Position numbers and translations under genes: made by a program. A stretch of DNA of 64,000 bases from Thermoflavifilum aggregans (GTDB lineage: Bacteria; Bacteroidota; Bacteroidia; Chitinophagales; Chitinophagaceae). The DNA lies in NCBI RefSeq assembly GCF_002797735.1, contig NZ_PGFG01000001.1, forward strand, positions 2,708,001 to 2,772,000, written 5' to 3'. Shown piece after piece: positions 48,055-56,633 of this stretch. The notes beneath the pieces are model-generated. The model was not told where the DNA came from, made no database searches, and saw only the letters and a list, made by a program, of their open reading frames with translations. Position 1 is the first letter of the stretch, and each line of letters begins with the position of its first letter.

Positions 48055-49998
48055 ATGGGCGATAAAATTCAGCTTTTACCCGAACATCTGGCCAATCAGA
48101 TTGCTGCAGGTGAAGTAATTCAACGGCCGGCTTCCGTCGTGAAGGAATTGCTGGAAAATGCCGTAGATGCCGGTGCCGACGATATCCAGCTAATTGTGGA
48201 AGAAGCCGGAAAACGCCTGATTCAGGTGGTGGATAATGGCTGCGGGATGAGTGAAACCGACGCCAGGATGAGTTTTGAACGGCATGCCACTTCCAAGATC
48301 CGGGATATTGATGATTTGTACCGCATTCGCACCATGGGTTTCCGGGGAGAAGCCCTGGCCTCCATTGCCGCCGTGGCTGAGGTGGAAATGCGAACCCGCC
48401 CGGCTGACCAGCAGCTGGGTACCTGCATTGAGATTGCCAATGGCCGGATCCTGCGCCAGGAACCCTGTGCTTGCCAGCCAGGCACACAGGTGAAAGTGAA
48501 AAATCTGTTTTTCTCCGTGCCTGCCCGCCGGCATTTCCTGAAAAGCGATGCGGTAGAGCTGCGCCATATCTGGGAAGAATTTAACCGGGTAGCACTGGCT
48601 TTCCCTGAAGTGGGGTTTAGCTTTATTTATGAAGGGGAACTGCAGCTGAGGCTGGAAAAAAGCCCGCTGAAACAGCGTGTGCTGCAGCTGCTGGGTAAAT
48701 CCTATGCCGATAAGCTTATTGCCGTACAGGAAAAAACACCTGATTTATACATCCATGGCTTCGTGGGCAAGCCCGACACAGCCAGAAAAAGCCGGGGCGA
48801 TCAGTATTTCTTCGTAAATCAGCGATTCATCCGCAGCAACTACTTGCACCATGCAATATCATCGGCTCTTTCACCCATGATACCAGCCGACAGCCATCCG
48901 ATATATGTGCTTTTTCTGGATGTTGATCCCGCTGAAATCGATGTGAATGTGCATCCCACCAAACAGGAAATCAAGTTCGGAGATGAAAAGATGATTTATG
49001 CATTTGTGCAGGCTGCTGTTAGACACGCCCTGGCAGTGGCCAGCGTGACACCTGCGCTCGACTTTGAACTACCTGCCGATATCCAGCAATCACCGGCATT
49101 GAATCAGCCTTTTACACCGGATCAGCAAACCCGTATCAGTCAGTCACCTTTGTATCTGTCTTTTACCAGGCCCCATCAGGCGCACGTCATTACACCACAT
49201 CCCAAGAATATCCAGGAAAAACCTATTACCCCTGCACCCGATACACCTCCTACCAAACCAGAAATCCAATCTCTTGGACAATCGCACAACTGGCAATCGC
49301 TCTACGAAAGCCTTCAATCTTCGGTTTCTTCTCTGCCTCAGCAGGCTGAACTGGCGCTGCCTGCCAACGCTCCGGAGGATCAGGTTTTTCCGGTGCAACT
49401 TCACCTGAAATGGATTCTGCAACCGGTGAAATCAGGCTTTATCCTGTTGCATCAGCATGCTGCCCATGAAAGAATATTGTATGAAAGATACCAACAGGCT
49501 TTTCTGCAACTACCGATAGCTATTCAGTCGTGCCTGTTTCCACAGGTACTTGAGCTTGCACCGGCCGACCGGGCATTGCTGGAACAGATACGGGACGACC
49601 TGCATGTGTTGGGATACCAGCTTGAACGGGCAGGCAATACCAACAATGTTGTTATTCAAGGCATTCCGGCCGATCTGCCACCGGGTTTTGAAAAGCAAAC
49701 CCTTACTCAGTTGCTCGCCCAATGCCGGAATGAGGTGGGTGACATCCGACTGGAACTCCGGGAAAAAATGATCCGTTCCCTTGCTCGCCAGCATGCCGTA
49801 CCGGCAGGCCGATCGCTCACCCGTCGGGAAATGCAGCAGCTGATTGATCAGCTTTTCGCCTGCAAAGACCCTGAATTTGCACCTTCGGGGAAAAGGACCT
49901 ATATCTGGATCCGGGAAGCCCATCTGGAAAAATGGCTGACCGATCTTCCTTTTTCCGACCCAACAGCAATAGGATATTTTCAGCAACCGTGCTCCTAA
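48055..49998 (+). CDS. mutL: DNA mismatch repair protein MutL
   Basis: A 647-residue GHKL ATPase that links MutS mismatch recognition to strand removal. N-terminal motifs: NQIAAGEVIQRPASVVKEL, ENAVDAG (motif I), VVDNGCGM (motif II) and FRGEALASI (motif III), then NVHPTKQEIKF. A proline/glutamine-rich linker covers about residues 340-430. The C-terminal dimerisation domain contains LHQHAAHERILYE, matching the endonuclease motif DQHA-x2-E-x4-E except that His replaces the first Asp. The gene is divergent from the NagZ fusion. Confidence 0.96.
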   Translation: MGDKIQLLPEHLANQIAAGEVIQRPASVVKELLENAVDAGADDIQLIVEEAGKRLIQVVDNGCGMSETDARMSFERHATSKIRDIDDLYRIRTMGFRGEALASIAAVAEVEMRTRPADQQLGTCIEIANGRILRQEPCACQPGTQVKVKNLFFSVPARRHFLKSDAVELRHIWEEFNRVALAFPEVGFSFIYEGELQLRLEKSPLKQRVLQLLGKSYADKLIAVQEKTPDLYIHGFVGKPDTARKSRGDQYFFVNQRFIRSNYLHHAISSALSPMIPADSHPIYVLFLDVDPAEIDVNVHPTKQEIKFGDEKMIYAFVQAAVRHALAVASVTPALDFELPADIQQSPALNQPFTPDQQTRISQSPLYLSFTRPHQAHVITPHPKNIQEKPITPAPDTPPTKPEIQSLGQSHNWQSLYESLQSSVSSLPQQAELALPANAPEDQVFPVQLHLKWILQPVKSGFILLHQHAAHERILYERYQQAFLQLPIAIQSCLFPQVLELAPADRALLEQIRDDLHVLGYQLERAGNTNNVVIQGIPADLPPGFEKQTLTQLLAQCRNEVGDIRLELREKMIRSLARQHAVPAGRSLTRREMQQLIDQLFACKDPEFAPSGKRTYIWIREAHLEKWLTDLPFSDPTAIGYFQQPCS

Positions 49999-50014
49999 GC
50001 CCGGTAAAGCCTGT

Positions 50015-50022
50015 TATATTTG
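50015..50022 (+). promoter_or_regulatory. -7 promoter element of the conserved lipoprotein gene
   Basis: TATATTTG matches TAnnTTTG. It lies 17 bases after the mutL stop and 20 bases before the ATG at 50043. Confidence 0.45.
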
Positions 50023-50042
50023 CCGATCAATTTGCATATCTG

Positions 50043-51131
50043 ATGCTGAAACCTTCTTTTATACCCGTTTTCCTGCTCCTCTGGCTTAGCGCCTTGGCCT
50101 GTCATCAGCGCCAGTCAGGCCAAACCTCTGCTTCTGCCGTACGCGACTCCGTGCCGGCCGCCGTGACCCATCCTATCCAACCACCTTCAGCAGATAGCCT
50201 GCAACCCAAACCAGATACCCCCGTGCACCTTACGCCGGCATCATCCGATTCAGCACACCAAAAGCCTGCAGATGCAAATCATGCAAAGGATAGCGCTTCT
50301 GTTGCCAAAAACCGCGTTTGGCCGGTAAAATTCCCACCCTTGCTTCCCGGATCCATTTTTCCGGAACATCGCGTGGTAGCTTTTTACGGAAACCTGTATT
50401 CCAAAAACATGGGTATTCTGGGTGAATTACCCCCCGACCAGATGATTCCCAAATTGCTGCAATATGCCCGCATGTGGCAGGAAGCCGATACTACCAAAAA
50501 AGTGATCCCGGCCCTCCACCTGATTGTGGTCACAGCTCAGGGCTATCCGGGAAAAGATGGAAAACACCGCCTGCGGATGCCCAACTGGATGATTGACAGT
50601 GTGCTGCATATGGCCGACCGGATTCATGGCCTGGTGTTTCTGGATGTGCAAGTGGGACTAAGCACCCTTCAGGATGAAGTGCCCCGGCTGGAACCCTATC
50701 TGAAACTACCTAACGTACATCTGGCCATCGATCCGGAATTTTCCATGAAAACCGGAGCCGTTCCCGGTACACGCATCGGCACCTTCGATGCGGCAGATGT
50801 GAATTATTGCGTGGATTTTCTTACCCGCCTGGTTCATCAATATCAGCTTCCCCCCAAAATCCTCATTGTCCACCGCTTCACCCAGCGCATGCTCACCAAT
50901 TATCAGAACATCAAGCTCAGGCCAGAGGTGCAGATTGTGATGGATATGGACGGATGGGGTCCCAAATGGCTGAAAATAAACTCCTACCGCAATTTCATTG
51001 CCCGCGAACCTGTAGAATATACCGGCTTCAAACTGTTTTTTAAAAACGATACGCGCAATGGCCAACCCATCATGACGCCCCAGGAAGTATTGTCATTATT
51101 CCCGCCCCCCGTGTATATTCAGTATCAATAG
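50043..51131 (+). CDS. Conserved lipoprotein of unknown function with TIM-barrel-like domain
   Basis: A 362-residue lipoprotein: signal with lipobox LSALAC near residue 19, then about 85 residues of disordered Pro/Ser/Asp/Lys-rich linker. The folded domain begins near residue 105 (VVAFYGNLYSKNMGILG) and includes PALHLIVVTAQGYPG, VFLDVQVG, HLAIDPEFSM and ILIVHRFTQRML. I recall similarly patterned domains in uncharacterised proteins of actinobacteria; no activity is known to me. The alternating strands with Asp/His at their ends suggest a barrel enzyme or binding protein. Confidence 0.75.
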   Translation: MLKPSFIPVFLLLWLSALACHQRQSGQTSASAVRDSVPAAVTHPIQPPSADSLQPKPDTPVHLTPASSDSAHQKPADANHAKDSASVAKNRVWPVKFPPLLPGSIFPEHRVVAFYGNLYSKNMGILGELPPDQMIPKLLQYARMWQEADTTKKVIPALHLIVVTAQGYPGKDGKHRLRMPNWMIDSVLHMADRIHGLVFLDVQVGLSTLQDEVPRLEPYLKLPNVHLAIDPEFSMKTGAVPGTRIGTFDAADVNYCVDFLTRLVHQYQLPPKILIVHRFTQRMLTNYQNIKLRPEVQIVMDMDGWGPKWLKINSYRNFIAREPVEYTGFKLFFKNDTRNGQPIMTPQEVLSLFPPPVYIQYQ

Positions 51132-51136
51132 GCATG

Positions 51137-51526
51137 TCACAAATGTGCGATCACTTTCTGCAGCTTTTGCCTGACAAGATCAGCCACTTCCCGAAGCTTA
51201 GGGTTGTCAACTGCCATCATGGAAGCTACCGGGTCGATGGCTGCAACTTCTACTCCACCTGACGCCTGTTCCTGCACAATTACGTTGCAGGGCAGCATGG
51301 TGCCGATTTTATCTTCTGCCTGCAAGGCCTGATAGGCAAAGGGCGGATTGCAGGCTCCCAAGATGCGGTATTTTCTGAAATCCACATCCAGCTTCTTCTT
51401 TAAAGTAGCCTGTACGTCAATTTCGGTCAATATGCCAAAACCTTCAGCCTGCAAGGCTTGCGTAACCCGTTGAATGGCATCATCAAATGAAACACCGGAT
51501 AATGTTTTTGAAAAATAATACGACAT
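51137..51526 (-). CDS. DUF302 domain protein
   Basis: A 129-residue cytoplasmic protein made of a single DUF302 domain: SFDDAIQRVTQALQAEGFGILTEID at the start, then the hallmark GACNPPFAYQALQAEDKIGTMLPCNV, with two Cys, and DPVASMM. The family is widespread and its function is not established, though it often occurs near metal or redox genes. Two perfect palindromes lie upstream of the start. It faces the lipoprotein gene, 5 bases apart. Confidence 0.88.
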   Translation of the reverse strand: MSYYFSKTLSGVSFDDAIQRVTQALQAEGFGILTEIDVQATLKKKLDVDFRKYRILGACNPPFAYQALQAEDKIGTMLPCNVIVQEQASGGVEVAAIDPVASMMAVDNPKLREVADLVRQKLQKVIAHL

Positions 51527-51538
51527 AACTGATCTTTT

Positions 51539-51567
51539 TTAATTTTAATGATCACGATTAAAATTAA
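51539..51567. promoter_or_regulatory. Perfect 11-bp inverted repeat just before the DUF302 gene
   Basis: TTAATTTTAAT and ATTAAAATTAA are exact complements separated by GATCACG, 13 bases upstream of the DUF302 ATG. Symmetry and position suggest an operator for a dimeric regulator; a hairpin role in mRNA is the alternative. Confidence 0.5.
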
Positions 51568-51618
51568 TCTGAAGCAAAAACAAATTGGGTAATCCTTGTT
51601 ACATTCAAGCATTTCTAT

Positions 51619-51637
51619 GGATATATCTCGTATATCC
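51619..51637. promoter_or_regulatory. Second palindrome upstream of the DUF302 gene
   Basis: GGATATA and TATATCC are perfect complements around TCTCG, about 95 bases upstream of the DUF302 start and 60 bases from the end of the HYC_CC_PP-type gene. Confidence 0.35.
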
Positions 51638-51696
51638 TTGACCCGGGAATTCCCTGCAGACAGGAGAAAACAAAAGCCTGAATGGCTATACCGGTA

Positions 51697-52071
51697 TCAA
51701 ATCAGCCACACCTGGTGTAAGACGAATAACGGAGGGGTATGCGGTAGAAAATAATCGCTAACTTTTCGTTTCGGGAGTGAAAAATCAGCATCACGGGAAG
51801 CAAGCAGAAGGGGGTGTTGCGGCAGAAAAGCTTCTATCTGCCCAAAAACAAACGAACTGAGCTGATGAACATCATGTATCTGAACAGATGTCGCAAAATC
51901 GCGACAGCATGGCTCCCCCAGCTGGAGATAATCGTGGTGTATATTTTTCATGCCCACACCCAACTTCACGGTATCCAGCTGACCACAGCAAAAATGGACT
52001 GAAACGCCTATACCACTGATGCTGGTGAGATATATCCACAAAAGCGATATGGCTATTTTCCGTCTCATCAT
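51697..52071 (-). CDS. HYC_CC_PP-type small exported protein
   Basis: A 124-residue protein with an N-terminal hydrophobic signal, then SVHFCCGQLDTVKLG and a second Cys pair in GEPCCRDFA, matching the Cys-Cys pattern of the Bacteroidota HYC_CC_PP family. Such genes are often beside heavy-metal-associated-domain proteins, as here: the MHCEGC protein gene ends 15 bases upstream. A role in metal handling in the envelope is inferred. I chose the ATG at 52071, just after the preceding stop. Confidence 0.65.
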   Translation of the reverse strand: MMRRKIAISLLWIYLTSISGIGVSVHFCCGQLDTVKLGVGMKNIHHDYLQLGEPCCRDFATSVQIHDVHQLSSFVFGQIEAFLPQHPLLLASRDADFSLPKRKVSDYFLPHTPPLFVLHQVWLI

Positions 52072-52086
52072 TTCAGGAGCCAATAG

Positions 52087-52380
52087 CTACTGGCAACATG
52101 ATTTCTTATGCGAAAACCATTTTTTGAAAAAAGAAGGCTTTTCAACAGATTTTGCTTCGGTTTGTTCTTTGATTTCCAATAGGGTATAATGCCCCGATTG
52201 GCTTACAGCTTCCTGCAGCCGGGAAAACGAAAGATCATCTTCCATACTGATGATAGCCTGTGCAGGAGTTAAACTCAACTGCACATCAATCACACCCGGC
52301 ACTGCCTGCAATGCTTTCCGCACATTTTGCACACAACCTTCGCAATGCATCCCTTTTACTTCAAACATTTTCACCTGCAT
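52087..52380 (-). CDS. Heavy-metal-associated (CopZ/HMA) domain protein
   Basis: A 97-residue protein with an HMA domain at residues about 3-70. The metal-binding motif is GMHCEGC (M-x-C-x-x-C) at about residues 10-16, followed by VQNVRKALQAVPGVIDVQLSL. The C-terminal tail is basic and ends SCCQ, giving two more Cys. It should bind a soft metal such as Cu(I). It leads a leftward pair with the HYC_CC_PP-type gene. No metal-transporting ATPase is in the window. Confidence 0.9.
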   Translation of the reverse strand: MQVKMFEVKGMHCEGCVQNVRKALQAVPGVIDVQLSLTPAQAIISMEDDLSFSRLQEAVSQSGHYTLLEIKEQTEAKSVEKPSFFKKWFSHKKSCCQ

Positions 52381-52459
52381 GATCCTGTGTTTTGATACGA
52401 AGTTACGTGTAAATCATGCCGCAGGTTCTTATATGATTTGTATGAAAAGTTGCAAATAT

Positions 52460-53188
52460 TTAGCTTTCCTTCCCATCAGTAAATTTATATCCCACGCCCC
52501 GCACCGAATGGAAATATTTGGGATGGCGACTGTCTTCTTCAAAATATTTCCGGAAGTTCAGAATAAAATTATCGATAGTTCGCGTAGTAGGATATACGTT
52601 ATAACCCCATACCACCTGCAGGATTTTTTCCCTGGGCACCACTTCACCTTTGTTTTCAATCAACAGTTTCAGCAGCATGGTTTCTTTCTTGCTTAGTTCA
52701 TATTTCTTTCCATCCTTGCCAATGCATTCTTGTGCGGCAAAATCGATTTTATTCGGACCAAATTCATATACATCCGGTACACTGGAGCGGTCGTGCAGTT
52801 TTTTGTTTTTGATGATGAGTTTTTCTACACGCAACAGCAATTCTTCCAGGTTAAAGGGCTTGGTCATATAATCATCCCCTCCTTTGCGCAGGCCCAGCAC
52901 CCGGTCGGCACTGGTATTGCGGGCACTCAGAAACAGGATGGGTACATCATTGTTTTGCAGGCGAATGTTTTCTGCCACGGCAATACCGTCCATTTCGGGC
53001 AGCATAATATCGAGGATAATCAAATCAAAATATTCATTTTTAATGGCTTTCAGGGCTGCCAGTCCATTGTCCACAGCGGTTACCTCATATCCTTCCAGCT
53101 CCAGGTTCAGCTTCAGTGATTCCTGAAGATTTTCTTCATCTTCCACCAGCAGAATGGAAGCCTTGTAATTGCGATGGATGTTTGACAT
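52460..53188 (-). CDS. OmpR/PhoB-family response regulator
   Basis: A 242-residue two-domain regulator. The receiver domain (residues about 12-125) has the acidic LLVEDEENL, phospho-acceptor Asp in LIILDIMLPEMDG and Lys in MTKPFNLEELL. The winged-helix DNA-binding domain (about 145-238) includes LSKKETMLLKLLIENKGEVVPREKIL and HSVRGVGYKF. Its gene follows the sensor kinase by 19 bases. Signal and targets are unknown; since the window has a Pho-type operon, a PhoB role is possible but not shown. Confidence 0.93.
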   Translation of the reverse strand: MSNIHRNYKASILLVEDEENLQESLKLNLELEGYEVTAVDNGLAALKAIKNEYFDLIILDIMLPEMDGIAVAENIRLQNNDVPILFLSARNTSADRVLGLRKGGDDYMTKPFNLEELLLRVEKLIIKNKKLHDRSSVPDVYEFGPNKIDFAAQECIGKDGKKYELSKKETMLLKLLIENKGEVVPREKILQVVWGYNVYPTTRTIDNFILNFRKYFEEDSRHPKYFHSVRGVGYKFTDGKES

Positions 53189-53207
53189 ACGGATGAAATT
53201 AAAAAGC

Positions 53208-54227
53208 TCAGGAAATAATGTCCCGGGTTAACGGAAATGCTATTTCAAATATACTGCCCTGCGGCTTTCTGTCCAACACCCGAATGATGCCGCGGTGTTC
53301 CTGCACAATTTTCTGGGTAAGATAAAGTCCAAGGCCGGTGCCTTTGGTTTTGCGGGTATTTTCATTGCCAATTCGGTAAAATCTGTTAAAGATTTTGGTT
53401 TTTTCTGCATCGGGTATGCCGCTGCCTTCATCGGCCACCGATATAACGGCCATGGCCTGATCCTTATGCAGGCTGATTTCTACCGTGCTTCCTTTGGGAG
53501 AATATTTAACTGCATTTTCAATCAGGTTATTGATAGCCAAGCTTAGGGTAAGCATATCGCCTTTAATCCACACATCTTTGTCGATATGGCTTACTAGTGT
53601 ATGCGTATGCACACGGCGTTGCTGCTGTAATACGCATTGCTCTACCAGCTCGCTCAGGTTCAGTTGTTCCTTTACCATCTGGTATTGCCTGCTCTCAAAC
53701 TGCGAGGCAAGAAGCATGTTATTGCACAGATGATTCAGCCGGGTAGTTTCAGCAATCATGCTTTCCAGCAGTTTTTGCTGTTTTTCGGGATCCAGTTTGC
53801 GTTTGAGCAGGGTTTCCAGATTGAGTTGCAGGGCTGCAATCGGTGATTTTAGTTCATGGGTAACGGCCATCATAAAATTATTTTGTTGCCGCGAAAGCAA
53901 AATCTGCCGGCGGGTAGCCCGATATACATAAGCTGCACCTATCAGGATGACCAGCAGAAAAGTAATGCCTTCGCCCCAGTATTTGAATTCCCGCATCCGT
54001 TCTTCGTGTGCAATACGCGCCATCTCTTGCTGAAACAATACAGGATGCTGCAGGCTATCCACCGTCAGACGCAAGTAACGCTGCTGGCTTTCAGTAATGA
54101 TTTCACTCTGGTGAAACAGGGATATACCCCACCAGATCAATGCTGCTAGCGTATACACCAGCAGAAAGAAATAAAAATAAGTGATGAAACGAGTGCTTTT
54201 TTGTTTGATGATGGCCCTGCGTTTCAT
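53208..54227 (-). CDS. Sensor histidine kinase
   Basis: A 339-residue membrane kinase with two transmembrane helices (about residues 15-38 and 87-105) around a short periplasmic loop of about 50 residues. The phospho-acceptor His is in VTHELKSPIAALQ. The ATPase has N-box NNLIENAVKYS, G1 DEGSGIP and G2 GTGLGLYL. It pairs with the OmpR-type regulator immediately downstream. The small sensor domain gives no hint of the stimulus. Confidence 0.93.
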   Translation of the reverse strand: MKRRAIIKQKSTRFITYFYFFLLVYTLAALIWWGISLFHQSEIITESQQRYLRLTVDSLQHPVLFQQEMARIAHEERMREFKYWGEGITFLLVILIGAAYVYRATRRQILLSRQQNNFMMAVTHELKSPIAALQLNLETLLKRKLDPEKQQKLLESMIAETTRLNHLCNNMLLASQFESRQYQMVKEQLNLSELVEQCVLQQQRRVHTHTLVSHIDKDVWIKGDMLTLSLAINNLIENAVKYSPKGSTVEISLHKDQAMAVISVADEGSGIPDAEKTKIFNRFYRIGNENTRKTKGTGLGLYLTQKIVQEHRGIIRVLDRKPQGSIFEIAFPLTRDIIS

Positions 54228-54261
54228 AGATTATCTTGTCTTAAATCACAAAATAGCGGAT

Positions 54262-54798
54262 TCACGGTTGGGTGGTTGGTTGACTTACCTGCTTTTCGGC
54301 TTCGGCAGCCATCGGTTGCCTGCGCCCAATCTTTTCAATCCGCAGCCCGATATTCATCACATTGGGCAAAGGATTATCGCGCATATCCTGTTCAAATGTG
54401 AAACGATAAGTGCCCAGCTGGTTGAAATATGCATGGTGCTGAATCAGGATGCGATGAAAAAAAATATCTTCCATACCGCTGCCAAACCATCTCCCCGTAG
54501 CATCGGCCAACGGCAGTTCCACACGTTGACGAATTGATTTTCCATCCGGATAGGTAGTGGTTATCAGCAACCATAAATTGCTGTAACGGTAATCGTTGGT
54601 ATGGCGCAAGGTTACATAGATATCGTATAACGCTGTTGTATCGGTAATGTGTACGGTAAATACAGGACGAAACTTTGCATCCCAGCTTTGATGGGGAATG
54701 GCAGTTTGCTGTTCAAATACATTCAGCTGCGTTGAAAACTGACATCCACAGCATAATGCCAGCATAAGCAACAAAAGGGAAGGCAGGTTTGGTTTCAT
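54262..54798 (-). CDS. gldH: Gliding motility lipoprotein GldH
   Basis: A 178-residue lipoprotein with lipobox CCGC near residue 19. The body matches GldH: NVFEQQTAIPHQSWDAKFRP, LYDIYVTLRHTNDYRYSNLWL and GMEDIFFHRILIQH. GldH is needed for gliding in Flavobacterium and is linked to the type IX secretion/gliding apparatus; non-gliding Bacteroidota also keep it. Its stop lies 34 bases before the sensor kinase start on the same strand. Confidence 0.88.
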   Translation of the reverse strand: MKPNLPSLLLLMLALCCGCQFSTQLNVFEQQTAIPHQSWDAKFRPVFTVHITDTTALYDIYVTLRHTNDYRYSNLWLLITTTYPDGKSIRQRVELPLADATGRWFGSGMEDIFFHRILIQHHAYFNQLGTYRFTFEQDMRDNPLPNVMNIGLRIEKIGRRQPMAAEAEKQVSQPTTQP

Positions 54799-54865
54799 AC
54801 AGCCATGTAATCAGCTCTGTAAAGATACATGAAGGAAGCCTGTCTGCACAAAAGACGACAATCGG

Positions 54866-55750
54866 TTAAAGGACATTCAGCACCTGTTCCTTGGCTTTTT
54901 CTAGTTCATCCTTCATCAGTACAACCCATTGCTGGATTTGCGCATCACTGGCTTTGGAACCGGTGGTATTGATTTCACGCCCTATTTCCTGCAACAAAAA
55001 ACTCAGTTTGCGACCTTTCACCACATCCGGTTCATCCAGTATCTGTTCAAAATACCGGCAATGATTTTCCAGCCGAATTTGTTCTTCTGTGATATCCATT
55101 TTCTCAATGTAATAGATCAATTCCTGCTCCAGCCTGTTCTGATCAATTTGTTCGCGTGAAAAATATTCCTGCAGGGATTCCTCGAGGCGTTGCCTGAGTT
55201 TTTCCCTGCGAATCGGATCCTGCTTTCTGATTTCCTGTAGGTATTGCAGAATGCGTTGTACATAACCCCGCAACGCTTGTTCCATGGCCAACCCTTCCTG
55301 CTGGCGGTGATCATTGAGCGCCTGAATAGCTTCCATCAAAGCGTTTTTTACCTGAAGCCAGTCCTTTTCAGGAAGTATGTCAATAGCAGGCGTAATGACA
55401 TCTGGAAGTTTAATCAGAATCGACAGTATATGCTGTTGCCACTCGACCGGTAACTGCAAAGCTGCAGCCAGCTGCTGCAGGCTCTGGTAATATTGCCTGG
55501 CAAGCTCCATATTCAGCAACAAAGGATTTTGGGATTGATATTGCTGCAGGTTGATCGTCAGGTCAATTGTACCTCTTTGCAAATGCTGCTGCAGCAAAGA
55601 ACGGATTTCCGGTTCATAAGGCTTCAGGGATGCAGGTAATTTGATATTTGCATCGAGTTGTTTGCCATTCAGGGAACGAATTTCCACCACTACTGTCCAT
55701 CCGTTTTCATGCTTTTCTGCGCGTCCGTATCCGGTCATCGATCTCAACAT
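54866..55750 (-). CDS. YicC-family endoribonuclease
   Basis: A 294-residue protein of the YicC/YloC family. The start MLRSMTGYGRAE, SLNGKQLDANIKLP and the C-terminal RKLSFLLQEIGREINTTGSKA are highly characteristic. Family members act as endoribonucleases in RNA turnover. I chose the ATG at 55750 because MTGYGRA is the universal N-terminus; an in-frame start 28 codons upstream would overlap neither domain nor neighbour usefully. It follows the pseudouridine synthase gene on the same strand. Confidence 0.94.
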   Translation of the reverse strand: MLRSMTGYGRAEKHENGWTVVVEIRSLNGKQLDANIKLPASLKPYEPEIRSLLQQHLQRGTIDLTINLQQYQSQNPLLLNMELARQYYQSLQQLAAALQLPVEWQQHILSILIKLPDVITPAIDILPEKDWLQVKNALMEAIQALNDHRQQEGLAMEQALRGYVQRILQYLQEIRKQDPIRREKLRQRLEESLQEYFSREQIDQNRLEQELIYYIEKMDITEEQIRLENHCRYFEQILDEPDVVKGRKLSFLLQEIGREINTTGSKASDAQIQQWVVLMKDELEKAKEQVLNVL

Positions 55751-55837
55751 AATCGTTCTGATTTCAATAATTAATTCAGTGATGTATAAATAAGGATAAT
55801 CAACAAACCTAATGATATGCCTCCGGAAAAACAAATC

Positions 55838-56440
55838 TTATGTACGCAATGCCTGCCATGCCTGTTCTTCTGAAATTTCCCGATATTCTCCCGGTAATAA
55901 AGATCCGAGCTGCAGCTGACCGATGGCATAGCGAATCAGGCGCAGGGTGGGAAAGCCTATGGCTGCTGTCATTTTCCTGATCTGATGATATTTCCCTTCA
56001 TGAAGCCGGATGCTGATCCATGAAGTGGGAATATGCTTGCGATAACGGATGGGTGGCTGCCGTTCCGGTACAGCTGGCGGCTCTTTCAACAACTGAATGG
56101 CTCCCGGAGGAAGAGGAAGCGTATGATAGGTTTTTCGTTTGATACGAATGTTTATGCCTGCATACAACGGTTCAACAGCTTCCGGAGTCATCTGTCCTTC
56201 CACCTGCACCCAGTAAGCTCTGGGATGAGCAAATGCCGGATGCAATAGTTGCGTATGCAAGCGTTTATCATTGGTAAGCAACAACAAGCCTTCGCTTTCA
56301 TAGTCTAACCTGCCCACCGGATATACATCTTTCGAAATCCGCAACACATCGGCCAGCGTGAGCTTTCCCGGAGAAGATGAGAATTGACATAATACACGAT
56401 AAGGCTTGTACAAGATAAAATATTTCAGTTCTGTTGACAT
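55838..56440 (-). CDS. RsuA/RluE-family pseudouridine synthase
   Basis: A 200-residue enzyme with the catalytic motif PVGRLDYESEGLLLLTND, whose Asp isomerises uridine. KPYRVLCQFSS opens it and EGKYHQIRKMTAAIGFPTLRLIR closes it. Length and absence of an N-terminal S4 domain resemble RluE, which modifies 23S rRNA; the exact site is inferred. A strong minus-strand intrinsic terminator lies only 34 bases upstream of the start, which is unusual. Confidence 0.9.
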   Translation of the reverse strand: MSTELKYFILYKPYRVLCQFSSSPGKLTLADVLRISKDVYPVGRLDYESEGLLLLTNDKRLHTQLLHPAFAHPRAYWVQVEGQMTPEAVEPLYAGINIRIKRKTYHTLPLPPGAIQLLKEPPAVPERQPPIRYRKHIPTSWISIRLHEGKYHQIRKMTAAIGFPTLRLIRYAIGQLQLGSLLPGEYREISEEQAWQALRT

Positions 56441-56473
56441 ACATGCAAAACCACTTCATGCCTGTTTATACAC

Positions 56474-56506
56474 AATAAAAAAGCCCAGCAGTGCGTTGCT
56501 GAGCTT
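56474..56506 (-). terminator. Intrinsic terminator in the leader of the pseudouridine synthase gene
   Basis: Read on the minus strand, AAGCTCAGCA and TGCTGGGCTT pair over 10 positions (one G-U) around an ACGCAC loop and are followed by TTTTATTG. It ends leftward transcripts 34 bases before the start codon at 56440. No leftward gene lies upstream, so it fits an attenuated leader or the end of a small RNA. Confidence 0.7.
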
Positions 56507-56613
56507 GTTTAGAATTACAATGGGTTAGTAAGTATGAATGGAAAATTTTCCTACACAATATTAAAAGATAATTTTGATTAAATAAAATTTTTTTTCTTTT
56601 TTTTATGCACATC

Positions 56614-56633
56614 ATGTGAAATGATATTCACAT
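56614..56633. repeat. Inverted repeat in the divergent control region before the lpxD-like gene
   Basis: ATGTGAA and TTCACAT are perfect complements around ATGATA. They lie next to a very AT-rich stretch (56563-56604). A dimeric regulator site is possible. Confidence 0.35.

Noticed and set aside
56466-56615. 49-residue minus-strand frame before the pseudouridine synthase
   Set aside because: It is formed by poly-A runs (repeated Lys) and crosses the intrinsic terminator stem; no coding character.
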